Shown here: in pieces, positions 29,307-38,727 of the stretch
How positions within the stretch are numbered: the first letter of the stretch is position 1
Layout of the letters: each line of letters opens with the position of its first letter
From: Fermentimonas sp.
Lineage (GTDB): Bacteria > Bacteroidota > Bacteroidia > Bacteroidales > Dysgonomonadaceae
NCBI GenBank assembly: GCA_015478775.1
Contig: JADMKP010000008.1
Span: 496,076-560,075, forward strand
Direction of reading: 5' to 3'
DNA length: 64,000 nucleotides
Translations under genes and position numbers: made by a program
The notes under the pieces: generated by a model
The model's database searches: none
What the model was told of the DNA's origin: nothing
The model's input: the letters and a program-made list of their open reading frames with translations, nothing else

Positions 29307-31448
29307 TTATTTATCTATACCCACACGATTCAAAATAAATGAAAATTCAAATGCTGTATCCTTTATCCCCTCATATCTGCCGGTTGCACCACCATGACCT
29401 GACTCCATATTCATCTTCATCAGCAAGATATTATCATCACTCTTCAGCGAGCGTAACTTAGCAACATACTTTGCAGGTTCATGAAATAATACCTGCGAGT
29501 CGTTAATACCACCAGTTACCAATATATTAGGGTAGTCCTGAGCATTAATATTATCATATGGCGAGTATGAAAGTATATAATTGTAATATTCCTCAACGTT
29601 CGGATTTCCCCATTCTTCATACTCACCAGTAGTGAGTGGGAGTGAATCATCAAGCATAGTATTAATCACATCAACAAAAGGTACTTGAGAGACAATAGTT
29701 TGATACAAGTCGGGTCTACTATTTACCACAGCTCCCATCAATAATCCACCAGCACTTCCGCCCATTGCTGCAAGCTTATTTGAAGAAGTGTAACCATCAT
29801 TAATAAGTTTTTCACTACACGATATAAAATCGGTGAAACTATTCTTTTTATTCAGAAGTTTACCATCCTCATACCACTGTTCGCCTAGGTCGCTGCCTCC
29901 CCTAATTTGAGCAATAGCATACACAAATCCTCTATCTATAAGACTATAAATGCTTGCACTAAAATACACGTCAGAACTCATACCGTAACTTCCATATGAA
30001 TATATAAGAGCTGGGTTAGTACCATCTTTTTTCAAGCCTTTTTTGTAAACCAAAGCCATCGGCACTTCTACTCCATCTTTAGCGGTAGCCCAAATACGCT
30101 CAACTGTGTAGTCCTCAGGATTAAATCCCGAAGGCACTTCCTGTTCCTTAAGTTTCACAATTGTTTCAGTAGTAATATCATACTCATATAAAGTGGTAGG
30201 TCTGTTCAATGATGTATATGAATATCTAAATGTGTTAGAATCATACTCCGGATTTCCACTAAGAGTGGCACTGTAAATGGGTTCCGGAAAATCAATTGTT
30301 TTATCCATACCACCCGAAATAGGCTTGGCAACTATCTCGCTCAACCCGTTTCTTCTTAATTCCAGAAGCACATAATCATTAAGAACGTCTATTCCCTCAA
30401 TTCTTATATTCTCGTTATGAGTAACAAACTCTTTCCATTCAGACATATCATCATAACCACTTAATGGAGCTTCAAATATTTTTCCATTAAGATTTTCTTT
30501 GTCCTTATAACGTACAAAAAATTTATCCTTATGTGGATATACAAAATACTCAATGTCTTGTGTTCTAGGCATAAATACCTTGAAGGTATCATTAGGCTTG
30601 TCAGCCGAAATAAAACGCTCTTCGGAGGTTGTTGAGCTAGCACTTCCAATAAATATATACTCTTTGGTTTTACTTCCCGATACATATGTGTTAAATTTAG
30701 GATCTTTCTCTTCATAAACAACTGTACTTTCAGGTTCATCAAGCTTCCTGCGGTGTATTTGATAAGGACGCAGAGTTTGATCAATAAGAGAATAAAAAAT
30801 AGTTTCGTTATCATTTGCCCATGTAGCAGACGAAGCGCCAATTACGGTAAATCCAATCTCTTCTCCAATGTTAATATCCTTTATTTTCATCACGTACTCA
30901 GCATAAGAGCCAGTTTCATTGAAGAAATAAGCAACTTTACTATTATCGGGACTAACAGAATATCCACCAAAAATAAAAGCGTTTAATCCTTCTGCCATTT
31001 TATTAACATCAAAGATTACTTCTTCCTTGGCGTCCATGGTGTCTTTACGACGGCAGTAGGTGCGATATTGCTTTCCCTTCTCGGTTCTGCTATAATACCA
31101 ATACCCATTCCTAAACAATGGATAGCTCTCGTCGTCCTCTTTAATCCTACTTAAAATCTCATCATATATAGTTGTCTGAAGCTCTTTTGTAGATTCCATT
31201 ACAGCCTCGGTATATGCATTTTCTGCTTTCAGGTATTCAATAACTTTTTCATTCTTCTTGTCTTTAAGCCAGTAATAATTATCAATACGCTGTTGTCCAA
31301 AATTATTAAAGGTATCAGGCTTCACTTCTGCCACCGGGGGGGCTTGAAAATCAAATTGTTTTAATACAGTCACCTCTTCTTTTTTACTTATGCAGGATGT
31401 GAGTAATAGCACAGCCGTACAAATAGTTAATACTCGTAATTTGCTCAT
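29307..31448 (-). CDS. S9 family oligopeptidase (oligopeptidase B type), lipoprotein
   Basis: Prolyl oligopeptidase-family serine peptidase of 713 residues with an N-terminal lipobox (LLLTSC, Cys about 18), so it is likely anchored in the periplasm or outer membrane. The beta-propeller covers about residues 80-440. The hydrolase domain holds the nucleophile in MGGSAGGLLMG, Asp in VTGGINDSQV and His in NMESGHGGATGR. The layout matches oligopeptidase B (PtrB), which cleaves after basic residues in short peptides; E. coli PtrB is cytosolic, whereas lipoprotein forms are common in Bacteroidota. It sits between speA and the symporter gene with short gaps. Confidence 0.92.
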   Translation of the reverse strand: MSKLRVLTICTAVLLLTSCISKKEEVTVLKQFDFQAPPVAEVKPDTFNNFGQQRIDNYYWLKDKKNEKVIEYLKAENAYTEAVMESTKELQTTIYDEILSRIKEDDESYPLFRNGYWYYSRTEKGKQYRTYCRRKDTMDAKEEVIFDVNKMAEGLNAFIFGGYSVSPDNSKVAYFFNETGSYAEYVMKIKDINIGEEIGFTVIGASSATWANDNETIFYSLIDQTLRPYQIHRRKLDEPESTVVYEEKDPKFNTYVSGSKTKEYIFIGSASSTTSEERFISADKPNDTFKVFMPRTQDIEYFVYPHKDKFFVRYKDKENLNGKIFEAPLSGYDDMSEWKEFVTHNENIRIEGIDVLNDYVLLELRRNGLSEIVAKPISGGMDKTIDFPEPIYSATLSGNPEYDSNTFRYSYTSLNRPTTLYEYDITTETIVKLKEQEVPSGFNPEDYTVERIWATAKDGVEVPMALVYKKGLKKDGTNPALIYSYGSYGMSSDVYFSASIYSLIDRGFVYAIAQIRGGSDLGEQWYEDGKLLNKKNSFTDFISCSEKLINDGYTSSNKLAAMGGSAGGLLMGAVVNSRPDLYQTIVSQVPFVDVINTMLDDSLPLTTGEYEEWGNPNVEEYYNYILSYSPYDNINAQDYPNILVTGGINDSQVLFHEPAKYVAKLRSLKSDDNILLMKMNMESGHGGATGRYEGIKDTAFEFSFILNRVGIDK

Positions 31449-31470
31449 CAGACTATGTTTTGTTTACTAA

Positions 31471-33369
31471 TTATTCCAAATAAGTATATCCGTAAAGTCC
31501 AGAGCGATAGTTCGATAGAAATTCTTTTCCTTCCTCAACAGAAATCTTACCTTGTTTAACAGAACTCATTACCCATGTTTCCACTGCCCTAACCAATTTC
31601 TTTGAGTTGTATTGTGCATATTCCAAAACCTCTGCAACCGATTCTCCATCAATAATCTGATCAATCTTGTAACCATTCTCATCAGTAAAGATATGTACCA
31701 CATTTGTGTCACCAAACAGGTTATGCAAAGCACCAAGAATTTCCTGATAAGCACCTACTAGGAAAACCCCAATATAATAAGGCTCATTTTTTTTCAGTGA
31801 ATGCACGGGAAGATAAGAAGAGTGAAATCCATCTTGAGAAGCAAAGTTTGATATTTTACCATCAGAGTCACACGTAATATCCTGAATAGTTGCAGTTCTG
31901 TCTGGTTTTTCGTCTAAGCGATTAATAGGTATAATTGGAAACACCTGGTCAATAGACCATGAGTCGGGTAGCGATTGAAACAGAGAAAAATTACAAAAAT
32001 ATTTATCTGGTAAGAGTTTAGATAGCTGACGCAGTTCCTCTGGTACGTGTTTTGCGCGGGCACTTGTACTATTAATTTCACGTGCAATTGAAAAATAGAG
32101 TTGCTCTACCTGTGCTCTAGATTTCAAATCAAGCATCCCCAAGCTGAATAGGTCAAGCGACTCATCTCTAATCTGTTGAGCGTCATGCCATGCCTCCAAC
32201 ATACGGGGTTGTGTAAGCGAATCCCATATTTTATAAAGCTCTTTTACAAGTTCATGATCCTCTTCTTGAATATCCAATTCGTCAGGCCATTCGGGTAGGG
32301 TAGTAGTTTCCAGTACCTCAAATATCAGTACCGAGTGGTGTGCCGTTAATGCTCTACCCGACTCAGTAATTATATTAGGATGTGGTATTTCATTCTTATC
32401 GGCAGCATCAACAAAAGTAAAAACAGAGTCATTTACATATTCTTGTATAGAATAATTGATGCTGTTTTCAGTAAACGACGAGCGTGTTCCGTCATAATCA
32501 ACACCTAATCCACCACCAATATCAACAAATTCAATTTTAAATCCCATTGCATGCAGTTGCACATAAAACTGTGCTGCCTCACGCAATGCTGTTTTTATGC
32601 GACGAATCTTGGTAATCTGACTTCCAATATGAAAATGTATCAACTGGAAGCTTTCGCTCATGTCATGCTCTTTAAGAATTTCAAGAGCTTCCAGAAGTTC
32701 ACTCGAGTTAAGGCCAAACTTACTGCCATCACCTCCCGATTCTTCCCATTTGCCACTGCCCGAACTAGCCAATTTTACTCTAATTCCTATATTTGGCTTC
32801 ACTTTCAAGCGCTTAGCAATCTCTATTGTTAGAACAAGTTCGTTTAGTTTTTCAACAACTATAAAAACTTTCTTACCCATCTTTTGCGATAAAAGAGCAA
32901 GTTCAATATAACTTTCATCTTTATAACCATTACAGATTATAAAAGATTCATTGTCGGTATTGATAGCAAGTACAGCATGTAGTTCAGGCTTAGAACCGGC
33001 TTCAAGTCCTATGTTATACCTTTTGCCACTAGATACAATCTCTTCCACAACCTGTCGCATCTGGTTTACCTTAATAGGGTAAACTATATGATTGTTTGCT
33101 TTATAGTCATATTCTTTTGACGCTTTAGCAAAACTTTGAGAAATTTTATCAATACGATTATCCAGAATCTCGGGAAAACGAATTAATACAGGCGACGATA
33201 CATCTTTTAGATAAAGTTCGCGCATCAAATCGCTCAAGTCAACGCTACCTCCCAATTGTTTATAGGGGGTTACTTGTACATGACCTTTTTCATTAATCGA
33301 GAAATAACCATTTCCCCAACCATTGATGTTGTAAAGTTCTTCTGAATCTTCAATTCTCCATTTTCTCAT
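31471..33369 (-). CDS. speA: biosynthetic arginine decarboxylase
   Basis: PLP-dependent fold-III decarboxylase converting arginine to agmatine for polyamine synthesis. The 632-residue length is standard for SpeA. The PLP lysine is Lys100 in IVYPIKVNQMRQ. Other features are IGLEAGSKPEL, ICNGYKDESYIELAL, LIHFHIGSQI, the phosphate loop FVDIGGGLGVDYDGTRS and GVFLVGAYQEILGALHNLFGD at the C-terminal active site. Agmatine deiminase genes are not in view. A -7-like TAATTTTG (minus strand, 33443-33450) lies 74 bp upstream. Confidence 0.96.
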   Translation of the reverse strand: MRKWRIEDSEELYNINGWGNGYFSINEKGHVQVTPYKQLGGSVDLSDLMRELYLKDVSSPVLIRFPEILDNRIDKISQSFAKASKEYDYKANNHIVYPIKVNQMRQVVEEIVSSGKRYNIGLEAGSKPELHAVLAINTDNESFIICNGYKDESYIELALLSQKMGKKVFIVVEKLNELVLTIEIAKRLKVKPNIGIRVKLASSGSGKWEESGGDGSKFGLNSSELLEALEILKEHDMSESFQLIHFHIGSQITKIRRIKTALREAAQFYVQLHAMGFKIEFVDIGGGLGVDYDGTRSSFTENSINYSIQEYVNDSVFTFVDAADKNEIPHPNIITESGRALTAHHSVLIFEVLETTTLPEWPDELDIQEEDHELVKELYKIWDSLTQPRMLEAWHDAQQIRDESLDLFSLGMLDLKSRAQVEQLYFSIAREINSTSARAKHVPEELRQLSKLLPDKYFCNFSLFQSLPDSWSIDQVFPIIPINRLDEKPDRTATIQDITCDSDGKISNFASQDGFHSSYLPVHSLKKNEPYYIGVFLVGAYQEILGALHNLFGDTNVVHIFTDENGYKIDQIIDGESVAEVLEYAQYNSKKLVRAVETWVMSSVKQGKISVEEGKEFLSNYRSGLYGYTYLE

Positions 33370-33647
33370 TCTGTGATCCGTTTATTGAGATAAAAATTAA
33401 TTAAAACATAGATACATTACTCTAGTTTACTGTATCATATTACAAAATTAAGCAATAATTTTGTGTAAAAACTGTTTTTATACCTCTTAACTTAAAATAG
33501 CTCGTAATAGGCTTTCAATTCAAGTTTCATGGCTGTTGGCAACAATTTAGTTTAGTATATTTAACAGTAGTAATGCAACAATCTTTCTACAAAATCATCT
33601 TATATATGTTATCTGTATATAATTGATCAATCTAAATAAAAATAATT

Positions 33648-34916
33648 ATGATTCTTAAATCCAATATTCTATCTTTTGCATTAATAATTACCACATTAGG
33701 GATGATGTCCGTATCATGTGAGGGTAAACACAACGACATTGATTTAAATAATTTGCCTGAACCAATAAATATAGACTTACGCTCATCCGAAAAAGAGATG
33801 GTGAGTTCTGATCAGAGTTTTGCCTTCAAATTTCTCGCAAATGTTTATGCCGAGGAGTCAGCCGATGAAGATAAAAGTTTTATGATTTCACCATTGAGTC
33901 TCAGTATGGCTCTTGCAATGACTATGAACGGTGCCGAAGGTGAAACAAAAAGTGCTATGCAAGAAACATTAAATTTAAATGGCTACACAAGTGATGAGAT
34001 AAATAATTATTATAAAAAGTTGAGAGAGGCTTTGCTTGCCACAGACCCTTCTACACAATTATCAATTGCAAATTCTATTTGGACAAATCAAAACGTTGTA
34101 ATAAAAGATGAGTTTGTTAAAAAAAACAGAGAGTTTTTCAACTCCACTATACACTCGGTTAATTTTAGTGATAGTAAAACAGCAGATCTTATTAATAGTT
34201 GGGCCTCAGATAATACAAATGGTTTGATAAAAAAAGTTATAGAAACCACTAAACCAGAAGATCTTATGTATCTTTTAAATGCAATTTATTTTAAAGGTAT
34301 ATGGATTTCTGAATTCAATAAAAATAATACTCACAAAAAACCTTTTATACTTGAGGATGGATCAACTGTGAATGTTGATATGATGAGCCAGACTGATAAG
34401 TTTAATTACAAATACGATGAAAATCTTCAACTTGTGGAGTTGCCTTATGGTAATGGTGCTTTCAGTATGTTGGTATTGCTTCCTAAAGAAGAAAAGAACT
34501 TATTGGATATAGCAGGTACTTTAAGCAATTCGGGCTATTGGACGAAACTTAAATCTGGTCTACAAGAACATGAGGTTGAATTATATATTCCAAAGTTTAA
34601 AACCGAATACAGCAAAAAACTAAATAACTTGCTTACAAATATGGGTATGGGATTGGCTTTTACTAATAATGCCAACTTTTCGGGCATGTCTGACATTCCT
34701 GCAAAAATTGATTTTGTAAAACAAGATACATACATATCTGTGGATGAAGTTGGCACCGAAGCAGCTGCGGTTACAACAGTGGGTATGGTTATCACCTCTA
34801 TGCCTTCACAACCACAAAAGGTTGTTTTCAATGCAAACAAACCATTTATTTATGTGATTCAAGAAAACTCCACCGGATCTATTCTCTTTATGGGCATAGT
34901 TAAGAACTTCAATTAA
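33648..34916 (+). CDS. serpin-family lipoprotein protease inhibitor
   Basis: Secreted serpin of 422 residues with a lipobox (MMSVSCEG, Cys about 24), so probably displayed on the cell envelope. The fold runs from SFAFKFLANVYAEE to the end, with the helix FMISPLSLSMALAMTMNGA, breach motif NAIYFKGIWISEF and C-terminal FIYVIQENSTGSILFMGIV. The reactive-loop hinge is intact: DEVGTEAAAVTT has small residues at the positions that insert into sheet A, so it should be inhibitory. The loop continues VGMVITSMPSQPQKVVFN; the scissile bond probably lies around VITSM, suggesting an elastase- or chymotrypsin-like target rather than a trypsin-like one. The gene stands alone and ends at a strong terminator. 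Confidence 0.93.
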   Translation: MILKSNILSFALIITTLGMMSVSCEGKHNDIDLNNLPEPINIDLRSSEKEMVSSDQSFAFKFLANVYAEESADEDKSFMISPLSLSMALAMTMNGAEGETKSAMQETLNLNGYTSDEINNYYKKLREALLATDPSTQLSIANSIWTNQNVVIKDEFVKKNREFFNSTIHSVNFSDSKTADLINSWASDNTNGLIKKVIETTKPEDLMYLLNAIYFKGIWISEFNKNNTHKKPFILEDGSTVNVDMMSQTDKFNYKYDENLQLVELPYGNGAFSMLVLLPKEEKNLLDIAGTLSNSGYWTKLKSGLQEHEVELYIPKFKTEYSKKLNNLLTNMGMGLAFTNNANFSGMSDIPAKIDFVKQDTYISVDEVGTEAAAVTTVGMVITSMPSQPQKVVFNANKPFIYVIQENSTGSILFMGIVKNFN

Positions 34917-34955
34917 GATTAGATAATCACCAAATTTTCTATTGTAAAATATAAA

Positions 34956-34991
34956 CCACTCAGTGTTTTAGCACACATGAGTGGTTTTTTT
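34956..34991 (+). terminator. serpin gene terminator
   Basis: CCACTCA (34956-34962) pairs with TGAGTGG (34978-34984), extended inward by GTGT/ACAC, and is followed by seven T residues. It lies in the 331-bp gap before nrdJ. The rest of that gap (34992-35173) is AT-rich, with no gene or cobalamin riboswitch that I can recognise. Confidence 0.85.
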
Positions 34992-35173
34992 CTTCACTTT
35001 TAGAGAATTTTTTCTTTAATAAGGTTGTTTATTTATCTATCTATAAATCAGCGTAGTTTTGCTAAAAGGAAAACATTTCATCATATTTAATTTATTAATA
35101 GACTGTGAAAGAGGCTGATAAAAAATAATTTAGAAAATTTCACAAATATGTTGATAACTAAAGTTGCAAATAT

Positions 35174-35204
35174 TTTGAGTTATTGTCAAGTTTATGTAAA
35201 CTTG
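35174..35204 (+). promoter_or_regulatory. nrdJ promoter overlapped by an 18-bp palindrome
   Basis: TTG (35174-35176), 20-bp spacer and TAAACTTG (35197-35204) resemble the Bacteroidota promoter with one mismatch. A palindrome with perfect 8-bp arms, CAAGTTTA-TG-TAAACTTG (35187-35204), covers the spacer end and the whole -7 element. That is where a repressor dimer would block transcription. Which regulator binds is unknown; NrdR is an obvious candidate by function, but I did not match its box. Confidence 0.55.
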
Positions 35205-35247
35205 CAAAGCGTAAAATATTTAATCAGCCAAAATAAGAAATAGTAAA

Positions 35248-37800
35248 ATGAAAAAAAAGACTTATACTTTCGATGAAGCATACCAATCTTCATTAGAGTA
35301 TTTCAAAGGAGATGAGCTCGCGGCCAAGGTGTGGGTGAGCAAATATGCACTGAAAGATAGTCAAGGGCTAATATATGAAAAATCGCCTGAAGACATGCAC
35401 TGGAGATTAGCAAAAGAAGTTGCAAGAATTGAGAAGAAATATGCAAATCCGCTTAGCGAGCAAGAGCTTTTTAATCTGTTCGACCGGTTCACATATATTA
35501 TTCCCCAGGGAAGTCCAATGACAGGAATAGGAAATAATTATCAAGTTGCTTCATTATCCAACTGTTTCGTAATCGGAATGGAGGGCGATGCCGATTCTTA
35601 CGGCGCAATCATCCGTATCGATGAGGAACAGGTGCAACTGATGAAACGTAGAGGTGGTGTTGGACACGACCTTTCTCATATCCGTCCAAAGGGATCTCCG
35701 GTTAAAAACTCCGCACTTACATCCACAGGGCTGGTTCCATTCATGGAGCGTTATTCCAATTCTACCCGCGAGGTTGCTCAAGATGGCAGGCGTGGTGCTC
35801 TTATGCTAAGTGTATCTGTTAATCATCCCGATTCCGAGGATTTTATTGATGCCAAAATGGAGCAGGGTAAGGTTACAGGTGCTAATATTTCTGTAAGAAT
35901 CGACGATGATTTTATGAAAGCTGCATCATCTGGAGGTAAATATGTGCAAAAGTTCCCAATTGATTCTGATAACCCTAAATTCCAAAAAGAAATTGATGCT
36001 CAAATTCTTTGGAAGAAAATTGTGCATAATGCATGGAGATCGGCCGAACCGGGTGTCCTGTTTTGGGATACAATAATAAATGAATCTGTTCCCGATTGTT
36101 ATGCCGATCTTGGTTTTAAGACAATCTCAACTAATCCTTGCGGCGAAATACCACTTTGTACGTACGATAGCTGTAGATTACTGGCTGTAAATTTATATTC
36201 TTACGTTGTAAATCCATTTCAGGACAATGCTTATTTCGATTTTGAGTTGTTCTCTAAACATGTGCAATTGGCTCAACGCATAATGGATGATATTGTTGAC
36301 CTCGAATCTGAGAAGATAGATAAGATATTGGAGAAAATTGATGCCGATCCCGAATCAGAAGAGGTGAAGTTTACCGAACGCAATCTATGGAAAAAGATAC
36401 AGCGTAAGACTTTACAAGGTCGACGTACCGGTGTGGGCATTACTGCCGAAGGTGATATGCTTGCTGCTTTAGGTATTCGTTATGGTACAGACGAGGGCAA
36501 CGATTTCTCAGAAAAGGTGCATCGCGAAGTAGCAATAAATGCCTACAGAGCATCAGTAAAAATGGCCGAAGAACGTGGAGCATTTGAGATATTTGATGCT
36601 GAGCGCGAGAAGAATAATCCATTTGTAAATCGACTAAAAGATGCTGATCCTCAAATGTATGAGGATATGGTTAAGTATGGAAGAAGAAATATTGCATGTC
36701 TAACAATTGCACCCACAGGCACTACCAGCCTCATGTCACAGACTACTTCAGGTATAGAGCCGGTTTTCCTTCCAGTGTACACTCGCAGGCGTAAGGTTAA
36801 TCCTAACGACAGGGATGTAAAAGTTGACTTTATTGATGAAAATGGCGATTCTTGGGAAGAGTATACCGTATTCCACCATAAGTTTGTTACCTGGATGGAA
36901 GCAAAAGGGTACTCTACAACTCAAAAATATAGCAATGCAGAAATAGATGAGCTAGTTGCTAAATCACCATATTATAAAGCAACATCAAACGATGTTGATT
37001 GGCTGCAAAAGGTAAGAATGCAAGGACGCGTTCAAAAATGGGTAGATCACTCAATTAGCGTCACAATTAACCTTCCCAACGATGTTTCTGAAGACTTGGT
37101 GGGCGAATTGTATATGGAGGCCTGGAAAAGCGGCTGTAAAGGTTGTACGGTATATCGAGACGGGTCTCGAGCAGGTGTACTTATCTCTAATGGCGAGTCC
37201 GCAGAAAGTAAATCTAAAAATGCTGCAGATAAAGACTGTTTTGAAATGCCTCTGGTTGTAACATCTCGTCCAATTGAGCTGGATGCCGATGTAATAAAAT
37301 TTCAAAATAACAAGGAGAAATGGATTGCCTTTATTGGATTGCTAAATGGTCGTCCCTACGAAATATTTACCGGTATCAACGATGAAGATGACGGTTTAGT
37401 GATACCAAAGAGTGTGACTTCGGGCACAATTATTAAGGCTTATGATAATGATGGAACTAAACATTACGACTTCCAGTTTCAAAACCGACGTGGTTATAAA
37501 GTAACTATAGAAGGCTTGGATGGAAAGTTTAATCCCGAGTTTTGGAATTACGCCAAACTTATTTCGGGTGTATTAAGATACGGCATGCCCATAGATCAGG
37601 TAATTAAGTTGGTGTCGGGTCTCGAGCTTGACAATGAAACTATAAACACCTGGAAGAATGGTGTTGAGAGAGCACTTAAAAGATATCTTCCAAACGAAAC
37701 TGAGGCTAAGGGACAAAAGTGCCCAGTTTGTGGTCACGAAACTCTTGTTTACGAGGAGGGTTGCCTTAAGTGTCGCAACTGCGGTGCTTCTAAGTGCTGA
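35248..37800 (+). CDS. nrdJ: adenosylcobalamin-dependent ribonucleotide reductase (class II)
   Basis: Reduces ribonucleotides to deoxyribonucleotides using adenosylcobalamin to generate the thiyl radical, so it works with or without oxygen. Of 850 residues, the reductase core shows the first redox Cys106 in SLSNCFVIG, the radical-Cys motif NPCGEIPLC near residue 295 and the phosphate-binding IAPTGTTSLMSQTTSGIEPVF. The C-terminus has a TSCPD-like segment followed by a zinc-ribbon CPVCGH ... CLKCRNCGASKC, whose last cysteines can re-reduce the active site. There is no N-terminal ATP-cone, so overall allosteric control by dATP is probably absent. It is transcribed alone from a palindrome-bearing promoter to a strong terminator. 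Confidence 0.95.
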   Translation: MKKKTYTFDEAYQSSLEYFKGDELAAKVWVSKYALKDSQGLIYEKSPEDMHWRLAKEVARIEKKYANPLSEQELFNLFDRFTYIIPQGSPMTGIGNNYQVASLSNCFVIGMEGDADSYGAIIRIDEEQVQLMKRRGGVGHDLSHIRPKGSPVKNSALTSTGLVPFMERYSNSTREVAQDGRRGALMLSVSVNHPDSEDFIDAKMEQGKVTGANISVRIDDDFMKAASSGGKYVQKFPIDSDNPKFQKEIDAQILWKKIVHNAWRSAEPGVLFWDTIINESVPDCYADLGFKTISTNPCGEIPLCTYDSCRLLAVNLYSYVVNPFQDNAYFDFELFSKHVQLAQRIMDDIVDLESEKIDKILEKIDADPESEEVKFTERNLWKKIQRKTLQGRRTGVGITAEGDMLAALGIRYGTDEGNDFSEKVHREVAINAYRASVKMAEERGAFEIFDAEREKNNPFVNRLKDADPQMYEDMVKYGRRNIACLTIAPTGTTSLMSQTTSGIEPVFLPVYTRRRKVNPNDRDVKVDFIDENGDSWEEYTVFHHKFVTWMEAKGYSTTQKYSNAEIDELVAKSPYYKATSNDVDWLQKVRMQGRVQKWVDHSISVTINLPNDVSEDLVGELYMEAWKSGCKGCTVYRDGSRAGVLISNGESAESKSKNAADKDCFEMPLVVTSRPIELDADVIKFQNNKEKWIAFIGLLNGRPYEIFTGINDEDDGLVIPKSVTSGTIIKAYDNDGTKHYDFQFQNRRGYKVTIEGLDGKFNPEFWNYAKLISGVLRYGMPIDQVIKLVSGLELDNETINTWKNGVERALKRYLPNETEAKGQKCPVCGHETLVYEEGCLKCRNCGASKC

Positions 37801-37902
37801 TATTATTGAACTATTTTGTTGAGCTAGAAGAGAAAAGGAAATCTTATTTGCATCTTGATATAGGTAGAATAGTCTAACTACAGCAAATAAATTAATAAAA
37901 AA

Positions 37903-37941
37903 ACAGCGATGCTTTAAATATAAAGTGTCGCTGTTTTTTTT
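37903..37941 (+). terminator. nrdJ terminator
   Basis: ACAGCGA (37903-37909) pairs with TCGCTGT (37927-37933), with an extra CTTTA/TAAAG inner stem, followed by a T-run of eight. An A-run precedes it, so it could also function in reverse. Confidence 0.85.
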
Positions 37942-37992
37942 GTTTATCAGTATGTAATATTGTAATTTTGATAGAGATATAATTAAGCAGAA

Positions 37993-38589
37993 TTGGAAGA
38001 CATATATAAAACCATAACTAAACCCGGCGAGGGGTATATTAATGAGAAAAAGAGCAAGTTCTTATCTTTTATTTTTCCCATTAGCAGTGTAGAGGATACT
38101 AAAGAGATTCTTGAAGAATTTAAAAAGAAGTATTACGATGCACGACATGTGTGTTGGGCTTATATGTTAGGACACGAAAGAGAGGAGTTTAGGGTTAATG
38201 ACGATGGTGAACCGTCGGGAACAGCCGGAAAACCCATCTTAGGTCAAATCAACTCGTCTGAGCTAACAAATGTATTAATTATTGTTATTCGTTATTTTGG
38301 TGGCACTTTATTAGGTACAGGTGGTTTAATCAGAGCTTATAAGGAGGCTGCAGCATTGGCAATTGCAAACACAGAAGTCATTGAAAAAACTATAGACGAT
38401 ACCATCAAAATTCATTTCGAGTATGTGCTGCTCAACGATGTAATGCGCATACTCAAACAGTTTGAGACTGTTAAATGGACTCAAGATTTCAGAGAATCCT
38501 GCCGAATGGAACTTGTGGTTCGTCGCTCACTTACAACTCAACTCACCGATATGCTAACCTCTATTTATGGAGTTGAAATAGAAGAATAA
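37993..38589 (+). CDS. YigZ/IMPACT family protein
   Basis: Protein of 198 residues of the YigZ/IMPACT family; the eukaryotic relative modulates Gcn1 and translation, while the bacterial role is not well defined. The signature DDGEPSGTAGKPILGQI (about residues 74-90) and VIRYFGGTLLGTGGLIRAY are both present, followed by the C-terminal UPF0029-type domain. The start is TTG at 37993: an in-frame TAA lies nine bases upstream and no ATG occurs in the first 50 codons, so the unusual start is the only one that gives the complete domain. It sits between nrdJ and topA. Confidence 0.9.
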   Translation: MEDIYKTITKPGEGYINEKKSKFLSFIFPISSVEDTKEILEEFKKKYYDARHVCWAYMLGHEREEFRVNDDGEPSGTAGKPILGQINSSELTNVLIIVIRYFGGTLLGTGGLIRAYKEAAALAIANTEVIEKTIDDTIKIHFEYVLLNDVMRILKQFETVKWTQDFRESCRMELVVRRSLTTQLTDMLTSIYGVEIEE

Positions 38590-38727
38590 AACAGTCTGTC
38601 ATCCTGTAAAATAACTTAATAATCAAGGAATTTATGAAAAAATTGTACTTCCTTCCACAAAATCACTACTTTTGCACCCAAAATGGGTAAACCTATCCCT
38701 TATATTTAAAGTAGTAAAATTGTCTTG

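Noticed and set aside
34917-35247. A cobalamin riboswitch before the B12-dependent nrdJ
   Set aside because: I could not find a B12 box or the conserved stem layout; the visible features are a terminator, a promoter and a palindrome.
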